Shown in pieces: positions 1 through 9,085 of a stretch of 64,000 bases of DNA. Each line of letters begins with the position of its first letter. Within the stretch, counting starts at the first letter, position 1. Location: assembly GCA_934792625.1 (NCBI GenBank), contig CAKVON010000001.1, positions 62,001-126,000 of the forward strand, read 5' to 3'. A model generated the notes under the pieces. It saw nothing but the letters and a program-made list of their open reading frames with translations. It was not told where the DNA came from and made no database searches. A program made the position numbers and the translations under genes. Source of the stretch: an uncultured Atopobiaceae bacterium. Its GTDB lineage: Bacteria > Actinomycetota > Coriobacteriia > Coriobacteriales > Atopobiaceae.

Positions 1-1032
1 CATCAGGACAAGACGCAGGATGGCCTCACGCGAACTGCCCGCATGCAGGGTCGTGAGGGAGCCGTCGTGGCCCGTGTTCATGGCCTGCAACATATCGATG
101 CACTCCTCGCCGCGAACCTCGCCGACAACGATTCTGTCGGGACGCATCCTGAGCGCGTTCTTGACCAAATCCCTGATCGTCACCGCGCCAGAGCCCTCGA
201 TGGAGGCGTCACGCGCCTCGAGCCTCACCACGTGCGGATGCGTGTCAAAGCGAAGCTCAGCCGAGTCCTCGATGGTCACGATGCGCTCGTCGTGACCGAT
301 CTCGCACGACAGCGCATTGAGCAGGGTTGTCTTGCCCGAACCAGTTCCGCCCGCCACCGCAATGTCCTTCCTGGCACGCACGGCCCAGCTCAGCAGCTTT
401 GCATACCAGCCGGGCAATGCCCCGAGCTCCACCAACCTCGACAGGGAGGCGATTCTGTCCGAGAAGCGCCTGATGGTCACGACCGGTCCAGACACGGCAA
501 TGGGGCTTCCCACGACGTTCACACGATCTCCGTTTTGCAAGCGCGCGTTGACAATGGGATTGCTCTCGTCGAGACGTCTGCCAAGGGGCGCAAGAATCCT
601 GTCAACCGCCATAAGGATCTGCTCGGAGGACCTGAACACGCGATCCGTCTCACTCATCACGCCCGCACGCTCGAAGAAGACCGAGTCGCAGCCGTTGACC
701 ATGACCTCGGTGATGGTTGGGTCATCAAGCAGCGGCTGAAGCGGGCCGAGGCCCAAGATCTCGTCCAACACCTCACGAATCAGCCGGTCGCGCGATACCA
801 TCTCCAGCCGCTCGTAGTCGCCTGAGTTCAGGATTGCCTGACACGCGACCGCAAGCTCCTGTCGAGCGCCGCCGGTTTCTTCCGACGATGCCATGGCAGC
901 CACGGTGGACAAGCCAAGTCGCTCCATAAGGTCCCGCTTGAGACGAACCCTGAGCTCGTCGGCAGCCGCAGCCTCGACAAGAGATTCGTCGATCGTCCCC
1001 TCACGCTCGCGAACGCGCTCGAGCACCGACAC
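1..1032 (-). CDS. cpaF: CpaF/TadA-type pilus assembly ATPase (partial, C-terminus off the window)
   Basis: Hexameric secretion ATPase of the Flp/Tad type IV pilus (type II/IV secretion superfamily), which powers pilin export at the cytoplasmic membrane. Translating the minus strand from a GTG at 1032 gives 344 codons with no stop up to the window edge. Visible motifs are an N-terminal helical region, the NxxG segment MVNGCDSV, the Walker [11 protein letters not shown] near residues 228-237, an Asp/His box [10 protein letters not shown] and a Walker B-like RIVVGEVRG. The start is favoured because GGGAGGTGG lies just upstream and the upstream tadZ stop TAG abuts the GTG, which suggests translational coupling. 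tadB and tadC would be expected beyond the left edge. The identity is strong; the exact start is good but not proven. Confidence 0.93.
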   Translation of the reverse strand, partial: MSVLERVREREGTIDESLVEAAAADELRVRLKRDLMERLGLSTVAAMASSEETGGARQELAVACQAILNSGDYERLEMVSRDRLIREVLDEILGLGPLQPLLDDPTITEVMVNGCDSVFFERAGVMSETDRVFRSSEQILMAVDRILAPLGRRLDESNPIVNARLQNGDRVNVVGSPIAVSGPVVTIRRFSDRIASLSRLVELGALPGWYAKLLSWAVRARKDIAVAGGTGSGKTTLLNALSCEIGHDERIVTIEDSAELRFDTHPHVVRLEARDASIEGSGAVTIRDLVKNALRMRPDRIVVGEVRGEECIDMLQAMNTGHDGSLTTLHAGSSREAILRLVLM

Positions 1033-2208
1033 CTATCCCACCTCCCTCATGCGAGCAAAGAAGCCGTGTGCCCTTCTGGGAACGCGTGCCAAGAGGCTCT
1101 CGGTCGCATCCTTGCAGTCGGGCAGACGCCCAAGTTCCTCGAGGACACGCGCCAGCCAGGTAGCCGCGGAATCGGAGAAGTCGTTATTCATCGCCGCAAG
1201 GTCGGCGGCATGGCCCGAGCGCAACAGCTCACCGACATCATCCCCGCCGTCGAGGAGCCTGAAGGCCTGGGCCGCCTCGAGACCGACGTCGGCCCTATAG
1301 AGGAAGCCCTCCTCGCCCTCGCGCGCGTCGCAGCGATTGCTTGCCCGCATGATCCTCGTCCTCGCAACTCCCAACCTCACCGCCAGGGCCGCAGTTCTCG
1401 CCATGGCCCCAACCGCACCCCATCGATCGTCCGAGACGAGCAGAAGTCTGTCGCACGCCTGCGCCGCCTGGGCAACGGCATCGGTCCAAGTCGTCGACGT
1501 ATCCACGAGCACAAGGTCATACTCGTTGGACAGCGTGGCGATGATGCCCTCGACCATGGGCGATATCGTCTCCGCCATCTCGGGACGAGCGCAGGGGCCC
1601 CACAGGCGCACGTCGTCCGCAGCCCTCACGCCAGCAGAGATCAGATCCCGCTTCAACGAGCCCCTGCTGTCGAGAAGTGCGGCGAGGTCGACAGGGCCCT
1701 GCAGGCCAAACATGCCAAACAGGTTTCCCGAACCCAGGTCAAGGTCCAAGACGGCAACGCGCATCCCCCATGAGGCAGCCCTGTGGGCCGCAACCGCAAC
1801 CAACGACGACTTGCCGACACCACCCCGACCCGATGCGACCACGACCACTGGCGCAGAATCGCGACCCCGCGCCACGACATCAGGAAACCCTGCCAAGGGC
1901 AGATTGCCAGGAGGAACGCTTGCCCTTGGAGCAACGTCAGACGGCGGCGCGGGCTCATCACGCGGCACCGCGGGGACCTCCGGAAGCACAAGACCGTCGA
2001 GAACGTCATCGACCCACCCAAGGTCAACGCCATCGAGCGACTCGGACTCCGCAAAGGGAACTTCGTCACAGATGGGGTCAGACGAAAGCCCTCCCCCTTC
2101 CGCCACCCGCGCGGGTTCCAACACCCACGACGACCCCGTCGCACCATCGACATCGTGCCCCGCGCGGGCGGCATCGCAAAGATCCCCATAGCTCAAAACG
2201 CGATCCAA
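1033..2208 (-). CDS. tadZ: TadZ/CpaE pilus-localisation ATPase, ATPase part (downstream of a frameshift)
   Basis: ParA/MinD-like ATPase of the Tad pilus system, which positions the pilus machine at the pole. The reading frame holds an acidic linker (about residues 20-110), a deviant Walker A SGRGGVGKSS near residue 125, a switch region LDLDLGSGNL and the late Walker B-like LVLVDTS. The TTG at 2208 is only the first possible start in this frame. The receiver-like N-terminus lies in another frame at 2506-2210, and the two join perfectly if one base is removed from the CCCC run at 2217-2220. The native protein would then be about 490 residues, which fits TadZ (receiver-like domain plus ATPase). 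It is either a real disruption of pilus assembly or a sequencing indel. Confidence 0.85.
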   Translation of the reverse strand: MDRVLSYGDLCDAARAGHDVDGATGSSWVLEPARVAEGGGLSSDPICDEVPFAESESLDGVDLGWVDDVLDGLVLPEVPAVPRDEPAPPSDVAPRASVPPGNLPLAGFPDVVARGRDSAPVVVVASGRGGVGKSSLVAVAAHRAASWGMRVAVLDLDLGSGNLFGMFGLQGPVDLAALLDSRGSLKRDLISAGVRAADDVRLWGPCARPEMAETISPMVEGIIATLSNEYDLVLVDTSTTWTDAVAQAAQACDRLLLVSDDRWGAVGAMARTAALAVRLGVARTRIMRASNRCDAREGEEGFLYRADVGLEAAQAFRLLDGGDDVGELLRSGHAADLAAMNNDFSDSAATWLARVLEELGRLPDCKDATESLLARVPRRAHGFFARMREVG

Positions 2209-2506
2209 GCCCGCCTGGGGCGGCGCGTGACCTCAGAGACCCGGAAGGCGCCTCGTCGACCAACACCACCTCATCGGCATGCCCGTCGCGTACGATCGTC
2301 GCAGCGAGGTTGACCGCAGTCATACCCCCAGGACATGTCCCCACAAGAGCCGACGCATGCCTGGGCACCTGCGCAAGCATTCGCGCACGCAGCTGCGAGG
2401 CATCCGACTCGCTAACGACCTCGGCCCCAGGGTGCAACGCGCGGATGGCACCCTCACCGATCTCGAGTCGCTCCTCTGGCAGACAGACAAACCAACGCTC
2501 GGCCAT
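2078..2506 (-). CDS. tadZ: TadZ/CpaE N-terminal receiver-like domain (upstream of the frameshift)
   Basis: The first ~97 codons (2506 down to about 2217) look like the atypical receiver domain of TadZ: an alternating alpha/beta pattern with ALVGTCPGGMTAVNLAA and EVVLVDEAPSG. After that the frame turns into Arg/Gly-rich nonsense (codons 98-142), which is the out-of-frame shadow of the ATPase part. The ATG at 2506 overlaps the cpaB stop by one base (TAATG), the usual arrangement for coupled genes in this locus, so the start is convincing. The true gene almost certainly continues in the frame of the 1033-2208 reading frame. Confidence 0.75.
   Translation of the reverse strand: MAERWFVCLPEERLEIGEGAIRALHPGAEVVSESDASQLRARMLAQVPRHASALVGTCPGGMTAVNLAATIVRDGHADEVVLVDEAPSGSLRSRAAPGGLGSRFELWGSLRCRPRGARCRWCDGVVVGVGTRAGGGRGRAFV
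2217..2220 (-). other. frameshift point in tadZ (GGGG on plus, CCCC on minus)
   Basis: On the minus strand the frame reads through ...SRAA and then breaks. Deleting one C of the four-C run restores ...SRAAQAGLDRVLSYGD, a natural continuation into the ATPase frame. A short homopolymer is a common place for a sequencing or replication slip. No slippery heptamer of the classical -1 type is obvious, so programmed frameshifting is less likely. Confidence 0.65.
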
Positions 2507-3195
2507 TACCTAGCCCCCTTCTCCTTGGGAACCGTCGGGGCAGCAATGGCATCCCCCGTCGGCAGCTCCGTAACGTCATCGGCAGGAACCACGAGCCTCA
2601 GGTCACCCGCGGCACTCGCGGAGAGAACCTTTGCAACGTCATCCGGCATCACGGCAAGGTTTGCGCCCGTCAATGCCCCCGACCCACTCTTTCCGAGCGA
2701 GAGGACGACTATGTTGGATGCCAGAAGCGCGGTGCCCTTCTCGGTAGTGGAATAGGCAACGACACTGGTGCCGGGAAGGGTGTCGGGCGCCAGGCCCACG
2801 CGATCGCCCACGGCAACGCCAATCGAGATGTGTCCCGGCGGAATCTCGATCCCCTCGCCGTCCTCGCGAAGGTTGAGCCTGGTCACAGGCGACCCCTTGG
2901 CCGCGGCAACCGTGAGCTTCTTGCCCACGATGTCGTCGGCACTGGTAAGGGCACCGTCCGGGGCAAGGTCAGCCACCCAATCGCGCTTGGAGACGTCGCC
3001 CGAGGAGACGGTCTCGCCCGCCTCGATCTGCCTGTTGGTGACGACAAGGCTCACGACCTCGCCGCCGTAACGCGCTATCGCGTCCGACCGGACCTTCTCG
3101 GCCTCGGCACGAACCTGACCCGCATACGAAGTGAAAGCGAGCAACGTGAGCACCGCGCAAGACAGCGCGAACACGACCCTGAACCTGAGTGACAT
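2506..3195 (-). CDS. cpaB: CpaB/RcpC-type Flp pilus assembly protein with SAF domain
   Basis: Periplasmic/outer-envelope subunit of the Tad pilus. It has an N-terminal membrane anchor (FRVVFALSCAVLTLLAFTSYAG), then a SAF domain opening with VVTNRQIEAGETVSSGDV and the typical stretch VGKKLTVAAAKGSPVTRLNL, followed by the RcpC-like domain. Length (229 residues) fits the family. The ATG at 3195 is preferred over the GTG at 3210 because GGGGAGC lies a few bases upstream. The stop overlaps the next start (TAATG), so cpaB, tadZ and cpaF form one operon. About 270 bp of upstream spacer separates it from rsgA and presumably carries the operon promoter. Confidence 0.85.
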   Translation of the reverse strand: MSLRFRVVFALSCAVLTLLAFTSYAGQVRAEAEKVRSDAIARYGGEVVSLVVTNRQIEAGETVSSGDVSKRDWVADLAPDGALTSADDIVGKKLTVAAAKGSPVTRLNLREDGEGIEIPPGHISIGVAVGDRVGLAPDTLPGTSVVAYSTTEKGTALLASNIVVLSLGKSGSGALTGANLAVMPDDVAKVLSASAAGDLRLVVPADDVTELPTGDAIAAPTVPKEKGAR

Positions 3196-3463
3196 CGGCA
3201 AGCTCCCCACGCCGGATTTGTTGCGTGGGAGAATTCTCCCGCCTGACGCCGTGTCGGCAGGACTCGCCGGGAGAAAAGAAATCCCTGGCAGTCACTCATA
3301 TAACGGGAATCTGACAGACAATCGCCAATGGGCAGGCACTCATGCCCAACCGAACCCGGTCGCACGATGCGGATTTTGATTCAGCACAAAACGCTCCACG
3401 CCGCGCACACGGCATAGACACAACTTCGGCAAATTGGTTTAGGGAAATCCGGGCGCGAGGACG

Positions 3464-4663
3464 CTACAGGACCACGTCGGGATCAAGCGTCAGCGCCGCG
3501 GCACGCATCTCGGCGGCAAGGGTGACGTAAGCCTCGAGCTGGGCCTCGTCGTAACCCTCGCCCACACGCGCGCGAACCTCGCAACCTGGCTCGTGGGTAT
3601 GCGTGCAGTCACGGAAGCGACAATCGCGGGCGGCATCGGCAATCAGCGGAAACGCCTTGGCAAGGCCGCGCTCGTGTCCCACCAACGGAAGGCTGCGCAG
3701 GCCAGGCTCGTCCACGATCACGCCGGCACCCGGAAGCGAGACCATCCTGCGCGCAACGGTCGTGTGCCTGCCCGCGTCATCGGACTCGCGCACCGCGCCG
3801 GTCTCCAGAATCTCCCTGCCGAGAAGTGCGTTGAGCAACGTGGACTTTCCCGCACCGGATTCGCCCAGCACGATGGCCACCGTGCCCTCAGGCACCAGCG
3901 ACCTGACGGCACCCTCGCCCCAGCCGGCACCGGCGGACGACATTGCATCCCGCAGCCCCTCGCGTGAGACCCGGTCGCCATCGGCCGCACCCGCACAGGT
4001 CACGACCACGGGGACGCCCTCGCCAAGCACGTCGCGAAGCAAGGCGACGTCGGCCGCAAGGGCACTTGCGCTCGCGGCACGGTCGGCCTTCGTGAGGACC
4101 ACCGCCGCCGAGGCCCCGCAATCCATCGCGATCACGACCGAGCGGACGATGCGGTCGAGCTCGACGCCACGGTCGGAGACCGCCTGGGCCACGAGCACCA
4201 CATCGACGTTGGCAGCAAGCGTCTGGCGCTCGCCGCGGTTGCCACCGCGCCAACGCGCTATGTCGCTCTCGCGCGGCAGGATCTTCTCGACAACGCCCAT
4301 GTCATGCGCCTGGGGCCTGCGCACGGCAACCCAGTCGCCGACGGCGGCGCGAGCGGACTTGTCCTTGGCGAGCTGAGCCGAGAACTCGGCCCTGAAGGTT
4401 CCGTCAGCGCAGACGATGGCGGGAAAGCCCCTGTCCAGGCGCACGACGCACCCCATCGAGAGCTCCTCGGGGGCAACGCCTGCCGCGGACGCCTCGGCAA
4501 CCGCGGCGTCAAACGCGGCGCGTTGGGCGTCGGTCGACGCAAGCTCGTCGAAGCTCGGCAGGTCGGACATGCCAAGTAGCGACGGCAGCGGACCCGCGCC
4601 CTCGCGAGGGCGCGACGCCTCCTTGCGGGCGCGCTTGCGGTCCTGCTGCCGTCGCCTTGCCAT
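3464..4663 (-). CDS. rsgA: ribosome small-subunit-dependent GTPase RsgA
   Basis: Circularly permuted GTPase that helps the late maturation of the 30S subunit. Order of parts: a basic N-terminal tail (MARRRQQDRKRARKEASR), an OB-fold with the region VGDWVAVR, G4 VLTKAD, the P-loop GESGAGKSTLLNALLG, then G3 DEPGLRSLPL, and a C-terminal zinc knuckle with CRFRDCTHTHEPGC. All expected ligands (C, C, H, C) are present. Length (399 residues) is slightly above the usual ~300-350 because of the basic tail and linker. It starts four bases after the calcium ATPase stop, so the two are probably co-transcribed. The copy of the dispersed CGAGAAG motif at 3820 falls inside this gene. Confidence 0.94.
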   Translation of the reverse strand: MARRRQQDRKRARKEASRPREGAGPLPSLLGMSDLPSFDELASTDAQRAAFDAAVAEASAAGVAPEELSMGCVVRLDRGFPAIVCADGTFRAEFSAQLAKDKSARAAVGDWVAVRRPQAHDMGVVEKILPRESDIARWRGGNRGERQTLAANVDVVLVAQAVSDRGVELDRIVRSVVIAMDCGASAAVVLTKADRAASASALAADVALLRDVLGEGVPVVVTCAGAADGDRVSREGLRDAMSSAGAGWGEGAVRSLVPEGTVAIVLGESGAGKSTLLNALLGREILETGAVRESDDAGRHTTVARRMVSLPGAGVIVDEPGLRSLPLVGHERGLAKAFPLIADAARDCRFRDCTHTHEPGCEVRARVGEGYDEAQLEAYVTLAAEMRAAALTLDPDVVL

Positions 4664-4666
4664 CAG

Positions 4667-7366
4667 CTAGTTCTTCTCGGCACGCTTGGCGTCACGCGAG
4701 CGCATGACGGCCTTCTCGATCTCGACGATCGGGATGATGAGCGCGGCCAGGGCCATGGCGGTCAGGTACTCCTGCCAGCTGATCTCGGCGAAGCCGAAGG
4801 CGCTCGCGAAGAACGGGACCTCGATGACGACGAAGGTCAGCACGAGCGACAGCAGGAACGCGCCCCACACGAACTTGTTCTGGGACTTGAGCGAGAAGAC
4901 CGACTGCCTGCGGCTGCGCATGTTGAACGAGTGGAACATCTCGACCATCGACAGCGTGAGGAACGCCATGGTCATGCCCTCGAGACCCGCCTTGGGGTCG
5001 GCCAGCACGTTGGAGATGTCCATCGTGCCGTACTCGAACCAGTGGCCCAGGAAGTAGCTCACCAGCGTGAGGATGGTGATGACGACGCCCTGGAACACGC
5101 AGTCGATGCCCATGCCACCAGCGAACACGCCGTCGGCGGCGTCACGCGGCTTGCGCTTCATGATGCCCGGCTCGGCCTTCTCCATGCACATGGCCAGCGC
5201 GGGGAAGCAGTCGGTGATCAGGTTGATCCACAGCAGGTGGGTCGGCTCGAGGATGGTGAAGCCGACGAGCGAGGCGGTGAAGACCGAGATGACCTCGGCG
5301 AGGTTGGACGAGAGCAGGAACTGGATCGTCTTGCGGATGTTGTCATAAATCCTGCGACCCTCCTCCACCGCTCCGATGATGGTGGCGAAGTTGTCGTCGG
5401 CAAGAACCATGTCGGCGACGTTCTTGGTGACGTCGGTGCCGGTGATGCCCATGCCGATGCCGATGTCGGCGCGCTTGATGGACGGCGCGTCGTTGACGCC
5501 GTCGCCGGTCATGCCGACGACCATGCCGCGCTTGCGCCACGCGTCGACGATGCGGACCTTGTGCTCGGGCTGGACGCGCGCGTACACGTTGTAGTCGCCG
5601 ATGTGCTCGAGTAGCTCCTCGTCGGAGATGCGGTCGAGCTCGGCGCCGGTGATGGCCTGCTCGCGACGCTCGACGATGCCGAGCTCCCTCGCGATGGCGA
5701 CGGCGGTGTCGATGTGGTCGCCGGTGATCATGACGACGCGAATGCCGGCGTCGTGGGCCTCGGCGATGGCGGGGCCGACCTCGGGACGGACCGGGTCGAT
5801 CATGCCGGACAGGCCGACGAACGTGAGGTCCCTCTCAAGAGCGTCTGCCGAGAAGGACTCGGGCGACTCGGAACCCCACTCGCGACGAGCGGCGGCAAGC
5901 ACGCGCAGGGCGTCGTCGGCCATGGCCTTGTTCTGCGCCAGGATGTTGGCCCTGGCCTCGTCGGTCAGCTCGACCACGCCGTCCTCGGTCAGGATGTGGG
6001 TGCAGCGACGCAGGATCTCGTCGGGGGCACCCTTGGTGTGCTGCGTCACGCGGCCGTCCTCGTCGCGGCAGACGACCGACATCATCTTGCGGCTCGAGTC
6101 GAAGGGGGCCTCGCCAATGCGCGGGCTGGAGAGTGCCAGGTCGGAGGTGGTCAGACCCTCCTTGGCGGCATCGGCAACCAGGGCGGCCTCGGTGGGCTCG
6201 CCCACGGCCGCGACGGCCTCGTCGTCCCAGCGGGCGTCGGAGCACAGCGCCATGCTCTCGACCAGCGCGGGCAGGGCCTCGGTGGCGTGGCGGACGACCG
6301 TCATGCGGTTCTGGGTGAGGGTGCCGGTCTTGTCGGAGCAGATGACCTGCGTGCAGCCGAGCGTCTCGACCGCGGTGAGCTTGCGGATGATCGCGTTGTG
6401 CTGGCTCATCTTGGTGACGCCGATGGACAGGGCGATGGTCACGACCGCGACCAGGCCCTCCGGGATGGCGGCGACGGCGAGCGACACCGCGACCATGAAG
6501 GTGTCGAGGACCTCCCCCACGTTCGAGAAGAACGCGAGGCCGCCGTGCTTCAGGACGCCGGCGGCAAACACCACGGCGCACACCAGCACGACCAGCTTGG
6601 TGAGGATGTGGGACAGCTCGTCGAGCTTGCGCTGCAGGGGCGTCTGCTCGTCGGCGGCCTGGGCGATCGCGTCGGCGATCTTGCCCATCTCGGTGGCCAT
6701 GCCCGTGGCCACGACCACGGCGCGGCCACGACCGTAGACGACGACCGAGCCCATGTAGCACATGTTCTTGCGGTCGCCCAAGGGCACGTCGTCGGCACCC
6801 TCGGCAAGGGTCAGGGCCTCGGCGTGCTTCTCGACAGGCACCGACTCGCCCGTGAGCGCCGACTCCTCGATCTTCATCATCGCGCTCTCGAGCACGCGGC
6901 AGTCGGCGGGAACCGAGTCGCCGGCCTCCAGCAGCACGACGTCGCCCACGACGAGCTCGGACGACGGCACGGTCACGACGCGGCCGTCGCGCACGACCTT
7001 GCTCTGCGCGGCCGACATCTCCTGCAGGGCGGCCAGGGCCTCCTCGGCCTTGCTCTCCTGCACGACGCCAAGCACAGCGTTGACCACGACGACGAACAGG
7101 ATGATCACGACGTCGGCGTAGTCGGCCTCGCCCTGCGCCATGCCCACGGCGGCCGAGATCACGGCGGCCACGAGCAGCATGATGATCATGGGGTCGGCCA
7201 TCTGCGAGGCAAGGCGCTTCCACAGCGGGTCCTTCTTGGCCTCGGCCAGCTTGTTGGGGCCGTTCTTCTCGAGCCTCGAGGCGGCCTCCGCGGCACCAAG
7301 GCCATTGGCGGCATCAGTGCCCTGCGCGCGGACGACCTCGTCCGCGGCGTTAAGGTAGTCGTTCAT
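4667..7366 (-). CDS. calcium-translocating P-type ATPase (SERCA/PMCA-like)
   Basis: Membrane pump that exports Ca2+ at the cost of ATP. The 899 residues carry the cation-ATPase N-domain, the actuator loop LTGES (171-175), the M4 motif IPEGL (301-305), the phosphorylation site CSDKTGTL with Asp345, MITGDH and MTGDGVNDAP. Calcium-site residues known from SERCA are conserved: Asn and Glu in M5 (SSNLAEV) and the NLITD segment in M6. This argues for Ca2+ rather than Na+/K+ or Mg2+. The start has an excellent ribosome binding site, AGGAGGAAC, directly upstream of the ATG. It is followed immediately by rsgA. Confidence 0.93.
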   Translation of the reverse strand: MNDYLNAADEVVRAQGTDAANGLGAAEAASRLEKNGPNKLAEAKKDPLWKRLASQMADPMIIMLLVAAVISAAVGMAQGEADYADVVIILFVVVVNAVLGVVQESKAEEALAALQEMSAAQSKVVRDGRVVTVPSSELVVGDVVLLEAGDSVPADCRVLESAMMKIEESALTGESVPVEKHAEALTLAEGADDVPLGDRKNMCYMGSVVVYGRGRAVVVATGMATEMGKIADAIAQAADEQTPLQRKLDELSHILTKLVVLVCAVVFAAGVLKHGGLAFFSNVGEVLDTFMVAVSLAVAAIPEGLVAVVTIALSIGVTKMSQHNAIIRKLTAVETLGCTQVICSDKTGTLTQNRMTVVRHATEALPALVESMALCSDARWDDEAVAAVGEPTEAALVADAAKEGLTTSDLALSSPRIGEAPFDSSRKMMSVVCRDEDGRVTQHTKGAPDEILRRCTHILTEDGVVELTDEARANILAQNKAMADDALRVLAAARREWGSESPESFSADALERDLTFVGLSGMIDPVRPEVGPAIAEAHDAGIRVVMITGDHIDTAVAIARELGIVERREQAITGAELDRISDEELLEHIGDYNVYARVQPEHKVRIVDAWRKRGMVVGMTGDGVNDAPSIKRADIGIGMGITGTDVTKNVADMVLADDNFATIIGAVEEGRRIYDNIRKTIQFLLSSNLAEVISVFTASLVGFTILEPTHLLWINLITDCFPALAMCMEKAEPGIMKRKPRDAADGVFAGGMGIDCVFQGVVITILTLVSYFLGHWFEYGTMDISNVLADPKAGLEGMTMAFLTLSMVEMFHSFNMRSRRQSVFSLKSQNKFVWGAFLLSLVLTFVVIEVPFFASAFGFAEISWQEYLTAMALAALIIPIVEIEKAVMRSRDAKRAEKN

Positions 7367-7534
7367 GTTCCTCCTGGGGTCTGGGCCCGACAGATTGATG
7401 CCCGATCATAATTCCCCAGGAGGGGCAAGGGCTCACCAAGGCTGCCATGCCGGGCATGCCTAACTTAGGTCCAATCCTACCCGACGCGGGCACGTTCGAT
7501 TCGCCACGGCGTCCCCGTCCCACCATTTCTCCCC

Positions 7535-7560
7535 TGCCGAGAAGTACTGGCGAGAAGTGC
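7535..7560 (+). repeat. tandem pair of the CGAGAAGKRC dispersed motif
   Basis: Two direct copies, CTGCCGAGAAGTAC then CTGGCGAGAAGTGC, lie end to end in non-coding DNA. Both fit the consensus CTRNCGAGAAGKRC seen across the window. Coding constraint cannot explain them here. Function unknown. Confidence 0.7.
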
Positions 7561-7637
7561 CGCGGGGTTCGGTCACACGCCTGTGCCTATTTCGTTTCCA
7601 ACGTCAAGTCTGATACAGACATATTAGGCGAGTGGTT

Positions 7638-7643
7638 TAGAAT
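7638..7643 (+). promoter_or_regulatory. possible -10 element of ldhA
   Basis: TAGAAT in the context GGTTTAGAATTG, about 60 bp ahead of the ldhA start. It resembles the -10 of the pyk promoter (GGTTAGAATG). No convincing -35 lies 16-18 bp upstream, so the call is tentative. Confidence 0.35.
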
Positions 7644-7700
7644 TGTCTTGATTGGACAAGATTGGGCCTCACCAAACAGACCGGAGCGAAAGGAACGAAC

Positions 7701-8705
7701 ATGAAGATTCTCTTCTTCGGCACCAAGAGCTACGACCAGCAGTCCTTCGACCGAGAGCTCGCCGAGTTCCCCGAGATCAAGATCGACTACACCGACACCA
7801 ACCTCACCCCGGTCACCGCCTCGCTGGCGCGCGGCTACGACGCCGTCTGCGCCTTCGTCAACGCCGACGTCTCTGCCATGACCCTCGAGATCCTGCGCGG
7901 CTACGGCGTCGGCCTGGTCCTGATGCGCTGCGCCGGCTTCGACGCAGTCAACGTCGACTTCGCCAAGTCCCTGGGCATGAAGGTCACCCGCGTCCCGGCC
8001 TACTCGCCCGAGGCCATCGCCGAGCACGCCATGGGCCTGGCCCTCACAGCCAACCGCCGCATCCACAAGGGCTACGCCCGCGTCCGCGAGAACGACTTCT
8101 CGCTGGTCGGCCTCGTCGGCGAGACCCTGCACGGCAAGACCGCCGGCATCATCGGCACCGGCCGCATCGGCGCCGCCCTCTGCCGCATCTGCAAGGGCTT
8201 CGGCATGACCGTCCTGGGCGCCGACCTGTACCCCAACCAGAAGCTGGTCGACGAGGAGCACATCGTCGACGAGTACGTCTCCTACGACGAGCTCTACGCG
8301 CGTGCCGACCTCATCTCGCTGCACGCCTTCCTCAACGACGAGAGCCACCACATGATCAACGACGAGAGCATCGCCAAGATGAAGGACGGCGTCATCTTCG
8401 TCAACACCGGCCGCGGCGGCCTGGTGGACACCGAGGCCCTCATCCGCGGCATCGAGTCCGGCAAGATCGGCGCCGCCGGCCTCGACGTCTACGAGGAGGA
8501 GAACGCCAACGTCTACCGCGACCGCTCGGCCGAGGTCTTCACCTCCGTCACCTCGCGCCTGTGCTCCTTCCCCAACGTCGTCATGACCTCGCACCAGGCA
8601 TTCTTCACCCACGAGGCCCTCTCCCAGATCGCCCACGTCACGCTGGAGAACGCCCAGGCCTACGCCGACGGCACCGACTTCGTCGATCGCAGTGTCGTCT
8701 GCTAG
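7701..8705 (+). CDS. ldhA: D-lactate dehydrogenase / D-isomer-specific 2-hydroxyacid dehydrogenase
   Basis: NAD-dependent reduction of pyruvate to D-lactate, the usual fermentative sink for NADH. The 334-residue protein has the N-terminal catalytic half (MKILFFGTKSYD), the NAD-binding motif GIIGTGRIGAALCRI with its downstream acidic residue (GADLY), the substrate-binding Arg in NTGRGGLVD, the Glu in DVYEEE and the proton-donor His in MTSHQAFFT. These are the catalytic Arg/Glu/His triad of the family. The ATG at 7701 is chosen over an upstream in-frame ATG at 7662 because GAAAGGAAC precedes it and the homology begins there. The gene is monocistronic, ending in a strong terminator. The closest match is the D-LDH subgroup, but other 2-keto acids cannot be excluded. 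Confidence 0.92.
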   Translation: MKILFFGTKSYDQQSFDRELAEFPEIKIDYTDTNLTPVTASLARGYDAVCAFVNADVSAMTLEILRGYGVGLVLMRCAGFDAVNVDFAKSLGMKVTRVPAYSPEAIAEHAMGLALTANRRIHKGYARVRENDFSLVGLVGETLHGKTAGIIGTGRIGAALCRICKGFGMTVLGADLYPNQKLVDEEHIVDEYVSYDELYARADLISLHAFLNDESHHMINDESIAKMKDGVIFVNTGRGGLVDTEALIRGIESGKIGAAGLDVYEEENANVYRDRSAEVFTSVTSRLCSFPNVVMTSHQAFFTHEALSQIAHVTLENAQAYADGTDFVDRSVVC

Positions 8706-8729
8706 CGTCTCCCGCAATCGCGGTCCCGC

Positions 8730-8762
8730 GGCCCGTCGGCTCTGCCGGCGGGCCGTTTTTTT
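8730..8762 (+). terminator. intrinsic terminator of ldhA
   Basis: GC-rich hairpin GGCCCGTCGG / CCGGCGGGCC with a five-base loop, followed by a run of seven T. It lies 24 bp after the ldhA stop. Confidence 0.9.
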
Positions 8763-8767
8763 GCCCC

Positions 8768-8790
8768 GTCCTTCTCTGCCGAGAAGTGCC
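8768..8790 (+). repeat. inverted pair of the dispersed motif
   Basis: GTCCTTCTC at 8768-8776 is followed by a short spacer and CCGAGAAGTGCC to 8790, so the core occurs in both orientations and can form a small hairpin (CTTCTC/GAGAAG). It lies just after the ldhA terminator. Confidence 0.6.
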
Positions 8791-8959
8791 GCGAGCACCG
8801 TCGGCGAATGCGCCGGGACACTATCCGAGGGCAAACCGGTATAGTGCACGCCCACCACAAAAACCGGTGGCAAATGTCCATTCATCGTTGGACAACTTCA
8901 TGCAAAATAGTGGGCTTTACGTGCACTTTGTTTCATTTTTGGCAGGACGCGGCAAAGGT

Positions 8960-8989
8960 TTGTCACAAACCGCGCGGCCTGGTTAGAAT
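8960..8989 (+). promoter_or_regulatory. pyk promoter
   Basis: TTGTCA (8960-8965) and TAGAAT (8984-8989) separated by 18 bp, the best sigma-70-like pair in the window. Transcription would start near 8996, giving a leader of about 90 nt before the GTG start of pyk. Confidence 0.6.
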
Positions 8990-9085
8990 GGGACCGTCGG
9001 GCAGGGCGCGCCAAGGCGCGACCGCTCGCCGAATTCGCCATTTCGGACCCCCAACGGGTCAGAGCATCGATAGAAAGGAACGTCA

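Larger units (their letters stand above)
7367..7700. other. divergent intergenic region between the calcium ATPase and ldhA
   Basis: About 330 bp without a gene. It holds two back-to-back copies of the dispersed CGAGAAGKRC motif (7538-7560), a candidate -10 for ldhA (TAGAAT at 7638-7643) and a small inverted repeat, TCTTG..CAAGA, at about 7646-7661. It must contain promoters for both flanking genes. A good -35 could not be recognised for either. Confidence 0.5.
8706..9085 (+). other. ldhA-pyk intergenic region
   Basis: About 380 bp without a gene. It contains the ldhA terminator, a CGAGAAGKRC copy next to an inverted half-copy (8768-8790), an AT-richer stretch, the pyk promoter (8960-8989) and a leader of about 90 nt. 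No small reading frame or RNA gene was recognised. Confidence 0.6.
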
